Part shown: piece after piece, positions 23,785-36,160 of the stretch
How positions within the stretch are numbered: the stretch's first letter is position 1
Layout: every line of letters begins with the position of its first letter
NCBI RefSeq assembly: GCF_000004075.3
Contig: NC_026657.2
Coordinates: 26,940,408-27,004,407 of the forward strand
Source of the DNA: Cucumis sativus
Taxonomy: Eukaryota > Streptophyta > Magnoliopsida > Cucurbitales > Cucurbitaceae
DNA length: 64,000 nucleotides
Direction: 5' to 3'
The notes under the pieces: model-generated
What the model saw: the letters and a program-made list of their open reading frames with translations, nothing else
What the model was told of the DNA's origin: nothing
The model's database searches: none
Program-made: the position numbers and the translations under genes

Positions 23785-26683
23785 ATGGCTTCCTCTTCTT
23801 CAAACTCCCTCTTCTCCTCTCCCCATTTCACCTCCTTCAACAGATCTTTTCATTCCAAACCCCCTCTCCTCTCCTTCTCCACCTCCTCTGTTTCTCTCAA
23901 CCCTCGTCCTCTTCATTCTTTTTCTTCTTCTCTTCTTCTTCTTCTTCTTCTTCTTCTTCTAATCGCTGCAGTTTCATTCCTCTCCGTAGCGTTTTGAAAA
24001 CTCTGGAATCCTCGGCATTCGTGTCCCAGAACTCTGATCTCCTTGACCCCACTTCCCCAAATGACAGATCCACCATTTTGGTGGCCGAGAAACTTGGAGA
24101 AGCTGGTCTTGAGCTTCTCCGGAGCTTTGGGAATGTTGTCTGCGCTTACGACCTCTCTCCCGAAGAACTTTGCGCCAAGATCTCTTCCTGCGACGCCTTG
24201 ATTGTTCGAAGTGGTACTAAGGTGAATCGGCAGGTGTTTGAAGCTGCTAAAGGGCGTTTGAAAGTTGTTGGAAGAGCCGGCGTTGGTATTGACAATGTGG
24301 ATCTACAGGCCGCTACTGAGTTTGGTTGTCTCGTTGTTAATGCCCCAACTGCCAACACCATCGCCGCCGCCGAGCATGGAATTGCCTTGCTTACTTCCAT
24401 GGCTCGAAACGTCGCTCAGGCCGATGCCTCCATGAAAGCAGGTCTGTAAAAAAAAGAAAATTACCCGTAGTAGTACTACCCTTTTTCGAAGGGCCACCTA
24501 ATTCATATTCATAATCAAAATCATGAAAACCCTTTTGTTTCAAAGTTTAGATCTGATCATAATTATTTACCCATGTTCTAATTTCAAGGATTTTTCATGA
24601 TTTTGAACTATTTTGCTTACTTTAACTGAAGTCAGGGACCAGAGTTATACTGTATCACTCTGTTTTTTAGTTTTTTTTTTTTTTTTTTGTATACGCTTAA
24701 AGTTAAAGGTATTTTCCTGTCATCCCTGTTTTGGCTGCTATCTAAAACCACACATGACAAGAACCGATCCCTCCATCAATCTTAATAAAACACCCAAATT
24801 CCGATCTGGGTAAAAAACAGAGAGTGATCTAATGAAATGGGTTTCCAGGAAAATGGGAACGGAACAAGTACGTCGGAGTTTCATTGGTGGGAAAAACACT
24901 AGCTGTAATGGGATTCGGGAAAGTTGGATCGGAAGTGGCGAGACGAGCAAAGGGATTAGGAATGCAAGTGATAGCACACGACCCATACGCACCAGTGGAC
25001 AGAGCAAGAGCCATCGGAGTGGAATTAGTGTCATTTAATCAAGCAATATCCACCGCCGATTTCATTTCGCTTCATATGCCGCTGACTCCCACAACTTCAA
25101 AGGTTTTCAATGACGATACATTTGGTTTGATGAAGAAAGGAGCTCGTTTGATTAACGTTGCCAGAGGAGGTGTTATTGATGAAGATGCACTTGTTAGAGC
25201 ACTGGATAGTGGAGCTGTTGCTCAGGTAATTCTTCGACTCTTAAGAAATGGAGCTGCTCTGTTATTTGTTGGCTATGGATTTATGGATGTGCGGTTGAAA
25301 CAGGCGGCACTTGATGTGTTTGTGGAAGAGCCACCGCCGAAAGACAGCAAGTTAGTGCAGCACAAGAATGTTACAGTCACGCCGCATCTTGGAGCGAGCA
25401 CCAAGGAGGCTCAGGCAAGCACATTACTAATGAATATATTACACATTTTCTTTTATATGACCAATAATATATGGTACTCTTTAAGTCTTTAAGTTTAATT
25501 AGTTTATTTTAAGTTTAGGATATAATGGACACAAATTAAGAATTTCTGTATATATTATAACCTTTTTGAAGCTTTTGGATCATTTTAACACAAATTTAAC
25601 AATGTAAACTTAAATAAATAAAAGATAAATGCCAAAACTCATCTGGTCAATATTTTATTACAATTTGATTATTTTCTTTTATTTTTCAAAACCAAACTTA
25701 TAAATCTCCCTCGAAACTTCAAATATTTAGATCGAGTTAAAATTTTGAAGAAATACTTTCTTAATTACGAAGAATTAGAATAACAATTGCTCACTTTTTT
25801 CATTTTTCTTGTTGAAATTGTAAATACAAATATTTTAGGAAGGCGTTGCCATTGAAATAGCCGAAGCTGTGGTCGGAGCATTGAACGGTGAACTCTCTGC
25901 CACTGCTGTCAACGCTCCCATGGTCCCTCCAGAGGTAACTAACTAATTAACCATATTCAATTCTAATGCAAAATCTTCAAACTTACTTAACTTATGGTAT
26001 AATTAATCAGGTGTTATCGGAGTTGGCACCGTACGTGGTACTAGCAGAGAAACTGGGGCGGTTGGCAGTACAATTGGTGGCGGGAGGCAGTGGAATCAAA
26101 TCAGTAAAAGTAGTATATAGATCAGGACGAGCCCCAGACGATTTAGACACAAGGCTATTACGAGCAATGATCACAAAAGGTATAATCGAACCCATTTCGG
26201 ACAGCCACATAAACCTAGTGAACGCAGATTTCACGGCGAAGCAAAAGGGGCTCCGGATAAGCGAGGAGCGAGTGTTGGTGGACGCGCCGCCGGAGTTTCC
26301 AGTAGAATCAATCCAAATAGTGGTGTCGGAGGTGGAGTCGAAGTTTGCGAGGCGCAGTGACAGAGAAGGGTGAGGTGGTGATAGAAGGAAAAGTGAAATA
26401 CGGAGTGCCACATCTAAGACGTGTAGGGTCGTTTGACGTGGATGTGAGTTTGGAAGGGAATCTAATCCTGTGCCGACAAGTGGATCAACCAGGAATGATC
26501 GGACAGGTGGGAAATATACTGGGAGAGAATAATGTGAATGTGAATTTTATGAGTGTTGGGAGAACGTTGAGGAGGAAAAGGGCTATTATGGCAATTGGTA
26601 TGGATGAAGAACCTAACAAGGACACACTAAAGAAAATTGGACAAGTCCCTGCTATCGAAGAGTTTGTGTTTTTGAACCTATAG
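23785..26683 (+). CDS. PGDH: Plastid D-3-phosphoglycerate dehydrogenase, two frame breaks
   Basis: First enzyme of the plastidic phosphorylated serine pathway, oxidising 3-phosphoglycerate with NAD+. Exons: 23785-24441, 24849-25225, 25304-25414, 25839-25934 and 26011-26683, about 637 residues if the frame were continuous. The first about 60 residues (MASSSSNSLFSSPHF...) form a Ser-rich plastid transit peptide. The substrate domain has RSGTKVN and VGRAGVGIDNVD; the nucleotide-binding domain has GFGKVGSEVA, VARGGVIDE and PHLGASTKEAQ; the C-terminus carries an ACT domain (LCRQVDQPGMIGQVGNIL) ending EFVFLNL. Intron 3 has a GC donor (GCAAGC at 25415). Intron 2 is 78 nt and open in frame. Frame break 1 is in a TTC/TCT microsatellite near 23930 (one T missing from the period); break 2 is near 26351 (one extra G). 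Both coding blocks are strongly conserved on either side, so assembly error is likely. Confidence 0.9.
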
Positions 26684-28560
26684 ATCATGAAACTCATTCA
26701 CACTCATTGCCCACTTATCGTTTGTTTCTTTTATCTTTTTTGGTGGTGCAATAATAATTTAATAAGGGCAGTTGGAGTTGTGGGTGGACTATGATGAAGG
26801 TTATTGTATTTTGTATTTTGTATTTTGTATTTTTGGTGAAGTTTTAAGTATGGAGAGAGGTGATTAAGGTTATTGTATGTTTAGGGTAAAAAGCCAAAAG
26901 AAAAGAAAAGAAAGAAAAGAAATTGGATAGGCTTAAATGCAAATAATAATGTGGTAGTGTTGTCTGCCACATGCCTAAGCTCAGCTATGTTCAATCATCT
27001 TTTTATATTTTACCTTTTCGTATTTTTGTTGACTATTATTGAAATATGAAATACCCTTTTCAAAACTTCTTTTCTTTCTTTCTTTCTTTTTCTTAATCAT
27101 ATATATATATTTTAATGTTTTCATCACAATGATCTTTTTTTTTTTTTCTTTTATATTAAAATATTTACGAGGATGAACTTTCATTCCTTGTTTTTTCTCC
27201 TTCGTTTTTTAATCCATCCTTTTATTATTATTTACAAATTAGAGAAATTACATTAAACGACAAGAAAAAATTAAAAAATAATTATTCACAACACCTTTTT
27301 TATATATTGTAAATTTGGTAAGTATGATAAATGAGACAATAATCTACTTTTAAATAGACTCTAATATTAAGAAATGAATATAATAAAATAATTGATGTTT
27401 TAATTGTTTAAAATGTAAAAATATTTGCTTATTGATTGAAAAATATATCTTTTTTAATTTCTGTTTTATAATATTTCTATAGTTTCGAGTGGATATTAAC
27501 ATTTATTGACATTTATTTATTAACATAAACCCCTAAACGTAGACTTCAATAATATGGGGATGATCAAATTGACGATTGTTACAACTTATACACGTTCGAC
27601 TAGTTTGATAATATTTCTATTTTAAAAAGTTGATAAAAGTAACATTTTTTGTTTTACATGTCAAAAGTAACATACTTTTAAAAAAACTTAAAATTTTGCT
27701 TTTTTTTGTCAATTTTGGCCGACCTCGACACTAAGGTTCTTCTTGAATTTTAAGAAATCATTTCAACATAATTTCTCGGTCCATCTCAACTTAACTCTGC
27801 ACCAAGATTTTGGATTTTGTTTTTAAATTTCAAAATAAAGGATATTCTCAAATGACCAAAATACTCTTCGAAACTCGAAAGTTTGATATTCGTAAACCTA
27901 ATCCCTGTGCACATTTGAGTCGAGACGAAACGTGTTTGCTCCCAAAATTGAAAAGATTTGACTGATTTTTTGTGTGCCCAAATTTCAAGAAGTCATCCTT
28001 AAGATTAAATTTGTGAAGGTAATTTAGTTTGAATGATTTCATAGTTTAGAGCTGAATTTAAAGTTTTGCTATAGTGTTTTTTATGAAATTTGAGACGGAT
28101 GGAAAAATATTTAGTTGGTTTTCTGTTGTAGTTGGATATAGAACTGGATTTTAAGTCAATGAAGATGGTTTTCGTTTGATGAATCTTGAAAATTTCATCA
28201 ATTTGGATTTGTGTATATGAAGAATCTGAACCAAGATTGATGAAATTGGCTCAAAATTTTTTGAATGAGTCCCGAGATTTAAGTTGAAATTTGGAGTGAA
28301 TTGAATAGATTATACATTTCCTCCTAATATTTTTTTCCACCTCTCATTGATAACCAAAACTCAATAATCATTCTAAGAAAGGAAAGAAAAGAATACCAAA
28401 ATTTAGAATTAGAAGATTGGATGAGAGCATGAGAAACATATTTGTAACGACCGATGAGTAGTTGAAAGTGGAAGTAAAGAAGAAACTGAAGCCACCAAAC
28501 AATATTTATATCAATCCCCAAGTTTCCTCTTTTCCTTTCTTTTTATCAACATATTCAAAT
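26684..28560. other. Intergenic between PGDH and the PEPR-like pseudogene
   Basis: Starts with the PGDH 3' UTR, which contains four tandem TATTTTGT-like units near 26806-26832. Then AT-rich sequence, T-tracts near 27136-27148, and ordinary non-coding DNA. The short frames at 27848-28042 (-) and 28324-28521 (-) show no motif. Confidence 0.4.
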
Positions 28561-28566
28561 TCTTCT

Positions 28567-31117
28567 ATGGCTTTCCTCCTTCTTCTCCACCTTCATTCCC
28601 GCCATTATTTCTTCCTATTGTTATGTTATGCTTCTCTTTCCCTCTCTATCTCGTTTCTGCTTTGTCCTGAGATGGGTTAGCTTCATTATCACTTCAAACC
28701 CACTGGACTTCCAATACCTCCTCTTCTCACTCTTTGGAATGCCTCCCTAAATTTCTCTAGTGAAATCCCTTTTGGGATTGGTAACTTTAGCCATTTAGAG
28801 CTATTGGATCTCTCCTTCAATCGATTTGGTGGTGTAATACCCATCTCCTTATTTCTAATTCTCAATTTACAGTATGTACTGTATCTTAGTAGAAACAATC
28901 TCAACGGTTCTATCCCTTCAAATCTGGGGAATTTGAACCAACTTGTGTCTTTGCATCTCTATATGAATCACTTCTCTGGTACCATACCATCGTCCACAGG
29001 GATTTGTTGCCCAATAGTTTTAACAGTCTTGATAGTCTTGTTGAATTGGGTGTAAGCAACAACAATCTCCATGGTTCTATTCCTTTGGGTTCAGGGTGTT
29101 GCCCGAATCTAGAATCTATAGATTTGTCATTCAATGCTTTTACAGGAGGTATACCACCTTGGATACGCAACTGAAGTCGCCTAAAACACTTAGTCATTGT
29201 TAATTCTAGTCTAACAGGTCATATTCCTTTCTTTATTGCTCACTTAAATGAGCTTTCAATTCTTGATTTCTCTAGAAATCAACTGTCAGGAAAAATTCCC
29301 CCCAAAATTGGTGCTTGCAAATTCTTAAAGGAATTGAATTTGTTCGCCAACCAACTCGAGGGAGGTGAATTGGGCTTGCTAAGTAAGATTAGAGGTCCTT
29401 CAATTGTATTTGAATCGTTTGACTGGTGAGATTCCCATAAGCATCCGAAAGATTGCAAGTCTCCGAAGTATTCTTGTGTACAACAACAACCTTTCTAGAG
29501 AACTTCCCTTGATAATAACTGAGTTCAAGCACCTTGAAATCATTTCTTTGCTCAACCACCATTCTCCTGGAGTCATACCTCAAAGTTTGAGACTTATGAG
29601 TAGCTTAGTGCAAGTGGAGTTCACTAATAACCAGTTTACTGGTCAAATTCCACCCAATCTGTGCTTTGAAAAGACATTAGGCATGCTAAATTTAGGTTTC
29701 AATCAATTTCAAGGTAGCATGCCTTCAGATATAGGAACATGTTTTAACTCTTTACAGGTTGATTTTGCAAAGGAATAATCTCACAGGGGTTCTGCCACAA
29801 TTTATGAGAAATCACAACCTTTCGTACATCAATGCCAATGGAAATAACCTGAATGGAAGAACTCCATCAAGTTTGGGAAATTGTACCAATTTCACTTCAA
29901 TTAATTTGTCAAATAAGCTTACAGGTCATATATACTAAATGAGTTGGGAAATCTTGTGAACCTTCGAATTCTGAACTTGTCTCACAACTTCTTGGAAGAA
30001 CCTTTGCCATTTTCCCTTTCAAATTATACCAAACTGGATATGTTCTATACCACATAGTTTGCCCAGCTGAAAAGTTATACCAACGTTGATATAAAAAGAG
30101 AATCGATTTACTTGAGGCTTTCCAAATGTATTATCAGAACTTCAAATCTTGTTACTGCTAGATCTTGGTGGCAATTTGTTTGGAAGTCAAATTCCTTCAT
30201 TAATTGGATCTTTGAAGAATCTAATGTGTTCCTTTAATCTAAGTAACAATGGATTAAGTGGCCAACTACCTTTTGAGCTAGCGAGTATGACCAAGCTAGA
30301 GTGGTTGTATATATCTTACAATAATTTGACTGGAAGTCTAAATGTTCTTGGTCAACTTAGTTCATCGTTAATGGAGCTTGACATTTCTGAGAATTTGTTC
30401 ACATGTCCTGTTCCACAAACATTAATGAATCTTCTGAATCCCTCAGCATTCATTGGTAATCCTGAGAAGTGCATAGAGTTGGAGGCCACTAATAATCTAG
30501 ATGAATTGTTTCATCATTTGGAGAGAAGTGCATAGAGTTGTTTACAAAGTTGCCTTGGGTTCAAACAGAATTTTTGCAGTAAAGAAGGTTACATATGCAG
30601 GACTAAAAGGGGGAAGTCAGAGTGTGGTTAGAGAAATTCAAACGGTCGAAAACATCCAACACCGAAACTTAATCAGTTTAGAAGACTATTGGTTTGAAAA
30701 AGAGCACGGTCTATTGCTTTACAAATATGAGCCAAATGGGAGCCTTTATGATGTATTGCACGAGATGAATGGTGATTCATCTGTAGCTCTAGCATTGAAA
30801 GTTCGTCATAATATATCATGGATTAGCTTTCTCAGGTGTTGCTCATGGATTAACTTTTTTCCATTTAGCTTTCTCAGGTGTTGCTCATGGACTAACTTTT
30901 TTCCATTTAGCTTTCTCAGGTGTTGCTCATGGACTAACTTTTTTCCATTTCGACTGTGATCCTTCCACAATATGTAGAGACATCAAGACTTCTAGACTCG
31001 GAGATGGAACCACATATCGCTGGTTTTGGACTTGCAAAGCTGCTGGATCACACTCGTACTGCATCAATAACTTCAACTTCAACTTCTTTTGCTGGTACGG
31101 TGCATTGCACCAGGTAA
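28567..31117 (+). pseudogene. Decayed PEPR-like LRR receptor kinase
   Basis: Colinear with the two intact-length paralogues downstream but broken many times. The signal peptide region MAFLLLLHLHSRHYF is followed by a deletion of the N-terminal cap and first LRRs. LRR blocks continue in several frames (28740-29055, 29404-29778, 30149-30470) with at least one stop at NWV* and shifts near 29050, 29390 and 29760. At 30470-30500 the sequence jumps from GNPEKC straight to EATNNLDELF, so the transmembrane and juxtamembrane part is gone. Kinase pieces: HRVVYKVALG, FAVKKVTYAG, QHRNLISLEDYWF. The catalytic loop is deleted after CRDIKT, DFG is GFG, and a 42-bp unit is triplicated. It ends at a donor-like GCACCAG|GTAAAA as the paralogues do. 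No functional kinase is expected. Confidence 0.88.
30825..30950 (+). repeat. Three tandem 42-bp units inside the pseudogene
   Basis: Units at 30825-30866, 30867-30908 and 30909-30950 begin AGCTTTCTCAGGTGTTGCTC and differ by one transition (GGATTAAC versus GGACTAAC). The unit is 14 codons and corresponds to the helix before the catalytic loop (AHGLT-FFHF in the kinase frame). Single copy in both paralogues, so the expansion occurred in this copy. Confidence 0.95.
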
Positions 31118-31429
31118 AAATTCAATTCATTATTACAAATATATTGATGATGCGATGAAGATTGTGAAATGTGTCAACGTTATATTCACCTCCTTCCTCC
31201 ATGTGAATTGCAAAAGATGTCTTCCTCCGTGGTGGTTTTATTTTTGGAAAATTGTCAAAAATAAGCTAAAAAGAGATGAGTAAATGAGTTTTATAATAGA
31301 TTTTTAGGATAAATAGAGAGTGAAAGGTCCAAATTGTCTTTCATTCATTTTCCCTCATTTTTCCTCAATTTCTTCTCTTCAACCTAAAAACAAAACAAAA
31401 CATTAAAAAGAAAAAAGAAAACTTGTTCT

Positions 31430-32300
31430 TCACGATGAACTCTCCCGCTTCCACTTCAACTTCGATGCCTTCGATGAATGCCTCTCCGATCCATTTCTTC
31501 TCCACACCTCTCTATTTTTAGTGTCGACTTCAACTCCAGCCAACACTTTTCCATTTATTCTCCACTCCTTTCCGATTTCAGCGTTGTTTTCATTGGACCT
31601 CTCCATTTCTTCTCCACTCCTCTCCGTTTTCAATGTCGTATTCATCCTCTTTGAAGTCAAGTGAGTAATCAAATATGAGTGTTTTTTTTTTATATAGATC
31701 ATTGTTGTTTAAGTTGTTCGTTGAGATATGAAATTTTTGTTGGGCACATTTTAGATATACCATTAAATATGTCTAAGATGAAAGAGGTTGTTTGGAAACT
31801 TCATCATCGAGTAGCAGTTGTTGAGAATGAACTTAGGAGCCTAAAATCAAGTGTTGAAGAATTGAATGTCATGATGTCGACTATATTGAACCACATTGAA
31901 CTTAAAAAAAAGGTTAGGAAGCAAAGTTGTTTGATATTTCCAAAGTTATCCTTATTAATACATTTTGACATTTCTAAAGGGTGAAGAAAAAGACTGCACG
32001 GGGTTTGAAGGTCATGATGCGCATACCCAAGATGTTGACACACCTGGTACCCCTCCTTGGTTGAGGATGCCAAAGGAGGATGACACAAGTAATTGGGTGA
32101 AACATGTTGAACTTCAAAAAAAAGTTTAGGAATCAAAGTCATGTAATGGGGTGAAAATTATCCTTACTAATACATTTTGACATGCTAATCTTGATGTTTA
32201 GTTTATACTGTTATCCTTACTAATGCATTTTGCCTTCCATAGGGTGTCGAAAGAGACCGCAAGGAAGATGACACAATTGACGTGTTGTAGAAGAATGTTC
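31430..32300 (+). other. Transposon-like gene fragment with tandem exon-intron modules
   Basis: Bases 31490-31640 carry about three imperfect repeats of a CCATTTCTTCTCCACTCCTCTC motif. From 31766 a frame encodes a coiled-coil-like segment (VVENELRSLKSSVEELNVM, then HIELKKK) ending at a donor-like AAAAAG|GTTAGGAA; the sequence resumes near 31980 (GGTGAAGAAAAAGACTGC). A second diverged set recurs at 32108 (HVELQKK, GTTTAGGAA) and 32241 (GGTGTCGAAAGAGACCGC). This resembles hypothetical proteins commonly linked to Mutator-like/ULP1-type elements in cucurbits, which is recollection and unverified. No catalytic motif is present. Confidence 0.35.
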
Positions 32301-34795
32301 ATATTGGTTTAGAGGAGCCAATAGACTAATAAAACAACTTCACCATCTTTTTTAAAAAAAGTCGTTAGACACAAAGATAAATAATAATATTAAAGTCATT
32401 TCTTTATAAAAGTCAATAAAACAAAACCAAAAGCATATTTATTACTTCATCATTGCTTCAAGTGGCTTTCTCTACTTGATTTAAATTGAATACTTGGTCG
32501 CCACATCACCATCTCACGTTGTTAAGCTTCTTTTAGCAATATTTTCTTTATTTGAGCTTCGATTTGGGTGATTCAAGAGGCGTCAGAATCATTGTTTCAA
32601 GCTCTACGTTATGGACAATTCAAAATAATAAAATTGTCAATAAAAAAAATCATATTTGTAATCATGAAAAAATTAATTAATTATCTAATTAAAATTAATT
32701 AATTTGATATTAAAGACCAAAAAGCCAACACAAAACACTTTACCCAGATTTTACTTCCTATACTCAAAATTAGAAACATGTCTCACATACCCAAGGTGTC
32801 CTCCTATATTAGAAGCATTGGGATTGATGTTGAGACTCATGAATGACCTACTTCCGATTATGTTAGAAATTTTGAGTATACGAATCAATTGCCATTATTG
32901 AATAAATTATATATACTTATATTAGGTTAGTACCTCGTAGATCATCTTTTTATTATTGAATCAAATACGTAGTTGGCGTTCATTTTGAGTTCTCGTTACT
33001 ATCCATATAATTTCATTATCAATCATAATTGACTTATAAATATTGATTTATATGTTTTAAAGTCGTAGTTTATTACTAAATATATTTGAATATCTGTTAT
33101 AAATTTGGATGTGTAAATTTGAATTTGATATGAATAACAATATTTGGATTGTAGGGTTGTAAGTATGATATTGATATTTAAATAAATAGTTTATTTTGAT
33201 AAAAGAAAAAAGTTTGATGATGTGAATGAAATTTGGTCCAAAAAGAGAGGCGGTGGTTAGAGTGTGAACAGAATGGAATTGGAATGCATTCCTCACCTCT
33301 ATGTTCACACTATGAAAACTAACATAAATAAATGATAGCATTTGACTAATCAACTCTCTCTACTACAACCTCAATTTCATATATCTACTTTGGCTAATGT
33401 ATATATGTACCTTGAGAATGTTTTAAATCACACGACTTGAAATTCCTTATTAAATTTAGAACAAATTGATTGTTCTAAATTGGAGAGTGTATAATATAAA
33501 AGCTTCAAAGCTAAGAGTGCCTTACTACCCTCAAGAGCTAAGACTCTCTCTTACAATAAGAAAAATAATAATAACATTATTACAAAAAGTCAAAGAGAAA
33601 GAATTTTCATTCATAGTTAAGTTTATATATATATATATATGGGAAATCCATCCAAGTAGTCTAGTAGTGACAAAATTATAGTTGATTTAATATTAGACTT
33701 TTACTTCTTATATTTTTCAAAGGCATGTGATAATGGACCTATCAATTCTTGACTTTCTTCTATTCAGGACTATAGAATAAAATTTAAAAAGAAAAAGAAA
33801 GTAATAATGGGATTGAATCCTAAATATAAAAATGTAATAATAAAGTCACAATAAATAATTATTTAAAAGGAACTTTGATTAAATAGAAATAGATGGAGCA
33901 AGTAGGAATGATTTTTAAATTGTCCATTCGTCTTCTTTGAAATAAAGGGAAAAAAATGAAGAGAACTTGTCCCAAGCAAAGAGAAACCTAGACACTAGTG
34001 TGGTGTAAATCACAACTACTTAGATGCTTAAATCAAAAGGTTTGAACACGGAAAATTGTATTAGCTAGATACTTGTTTTAAAAGTTACTTGACATTTATA
34101 TTCCTTTGAGTTCCTATTTATAGGTTTGATCCCTTATCCGATTTAAGGTAATCAAGCTATTTTTTCTCGCATTCCTCTCGGATCGAGACCGACCAACCCA
34201 ACATCCTTACACAACCTTTTTAGGGTTTTATCCCTTTCTAACCAAGCTTATGTTGGACTTGCTTGTCGAGGGGTTTATTAGTGGGCTCATCCTCAACCTA
34301 GCGACCAACCCCAATCTTCTTTCGGCCTTATCCTTCTATCATTTGTTGATCTTTTCATCCTTGGTTCTACACTCGACTCATAACAAAGACAAAATAAAGC
34401 AGGTAAATATTCCGTACAAGGTTTTTTTGTGGAGGTAAAAATGAAACTTGTGATTTATGTGGAGGGAAAGATAGGTTTGCTTGAGTCGATCACTGTCACT
34501 CGAGAAGCTTACTAGCAATTTGAATCACGAAAAGGTGGCTTAATTATATTATTCTAATTCATAATACCTATGTAAGATACTATGTATATTATATAATAGA
34601 AAGAAAAGAAAGGAAGTTCCTCTAAAGTTTTTTTTTCTTTCTAATTTTAATACTTAATAGAAATTGTAATTATAAGTAACATTGAAAATAAACTTTTAAT
34701 TAGAATCATAATAAGAAAACAATTTTTTTTCTTAAATTTAAACTTTAAATATGCTTTAATTTAAAAAAAGTCATAATTTATAGGTTAATTTTGGT
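32301..34795. other. Intergenic, no gene seen
   Basis: AT-rich sequence with a short AT run near 33627-33640. Bases 34130-34440 are less AT-rich and have a short open frame (34250-34438) without motif, perhaps an old transposon piece. Nothing firm. Confidence 0.35.
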
Positions 34796-34799
34796 TCTT

Positions 34800-35345
34800 G
34801 TAACGAAAAGAAAAAGTTAGCAGACCAGTTTTTAAAAATATTTTAGACTTATCCTTTATTTTCATCCTTTTTCTTCTCTTTTTCTGCCTTTTTTTTTTCT
34901 TTTTATCATCTTCTTCTACAATTTTTTTTAAACGGTTGTTTAGTTCAAGATCGTGTATCAAATATTGAAGATATATTCTTTTTAATTTTTATTTGGTTGT
35001 TCTAAATATAAAACATCATAAAAAAATCGTTGAGATATTAGATAGCCAAACTAAACATGTACAAATAATAACCAAATCTAAACTATTGTACAAAACAATC
35101 TTAAAAAAATAAGCGATACGATCAAATCTAAACGATAGTATATCAAATATAAATGATCATGTACCAAATCCAAAAGATCGTATATCAAAAAATGTTGGAA
35201 AAAAATCGTTGAGATTGAGCTACCCAAATCTAAACTGTTAATTAATTAATTAATGATAGAGCATTTTTTGTATTTTTCATTATGGACATTTTTTATTTTT
35301 AAAATTAATATATATAGTGTAAATATTTTAACACTTTGTTATATA
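34800..35345 (+). repeat. Family R1 repeat, copy 2
   Basis: Contains the pyrimidine patch, then repeated AAATCTAAACGATAG and ATCATGTACCAAATC units (35060-35190), and ends in GTGTAAATATTTTAACAC followed by TTTGTTATAT, the same terminus as copy 3. It is degenerate. An (ATATT)n run follows immediately at about 35380-35415. Confidence 0.5.
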
Positions 35346-35589
35346 TTTTTTTTTAAAGATCCTTAATTTATATATATATATATATATTATATTATATTAT
35401 ATTATATTATATTATGTTGAAAAGCACTCTACACAACTTTTTGAGTGAAGTTTCTTTTTCATTTTTAAATTAAAAATTTCCCCCTAAACAAATAAATAGG
35501 CTAAAAACATTTTAAGAAATTTTTAAAATTTAAGTTTGGAGTCAAAGTGTGTTAGATAAATGTAACATTAAAGATATTGAATGAGGGAC

Positions 35590-36160
35590 AAACTAAAACA
35601 AAGTGCGAAAATAATTATATCGTATAAAACAATTTAAAAATGAAAAAAAAAACTCACAAACTCACAACATAAAATAACAAAAATTCTCTACAACATATCG
35701 GTCACACTCATGAAAAAAAGATTTTGTACTTAATCTAAGTGGTCTCGTGCCTAGTCTAAACAATCTCTTAACAAGTCTAAACTATCTTATATCCTTGTAC
35801 CAAATCTAAACGGTCTTGAACCCTTGTACCTAAATCTAGATTATCTTATATTCAGTCTAAACAAACTCGTAGCAAGTCTAAATGATCTTGTACAAAATCT
35901 AACAATCTATTAGTGATAGTGGTCTATCTAGAATAGACAACTGAACATTTAGATCTTGCACCAAGAAGAAAAAAAAAAAAGATGTTAAAGAAGAATGAAG
36001 AAATTCTAAAAGAGGAAAGGAATAAATCGCAAACAAAAAAAAGTGAAAAATCGTCCGTATTATTCAATAGTAAACCTAAAATTTATAAAAATATCATAGA
36101 ATTTTTTATTTTGTTATAATAGGTGTAAATATTTTAGTATTTGTTATATTTATGGAAATT
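35590..36160 (+). repeat. Family R1 repeat, copy 3 (with both ends)
   Basis: Left end ACAAAGTGCGAAAATAATTA and right end GGTGTAAATATTTTAG with TTTGTTATA form diverged terminal inverted repeats. Interior: CGGTCACACTCATG, then units such as CTAGTCTAAACAATCTC and CCAAATCTAAACGGTCTTG, then a GAAGAAAAAA purine block. The inverted copy at 53.14-53.87 kb has the same order, supporting a mobile element of about 0.6-0.7 kb without coding capacity. Confidence 0.6.

Noticed and set aside
24832-25038. Overlapping frames in PGDH exon 2
   Set aside because: Shadows; the conserved frame from 24849 (KW..NKYVGVSLVGKTLAVMGFG) is the coding one.
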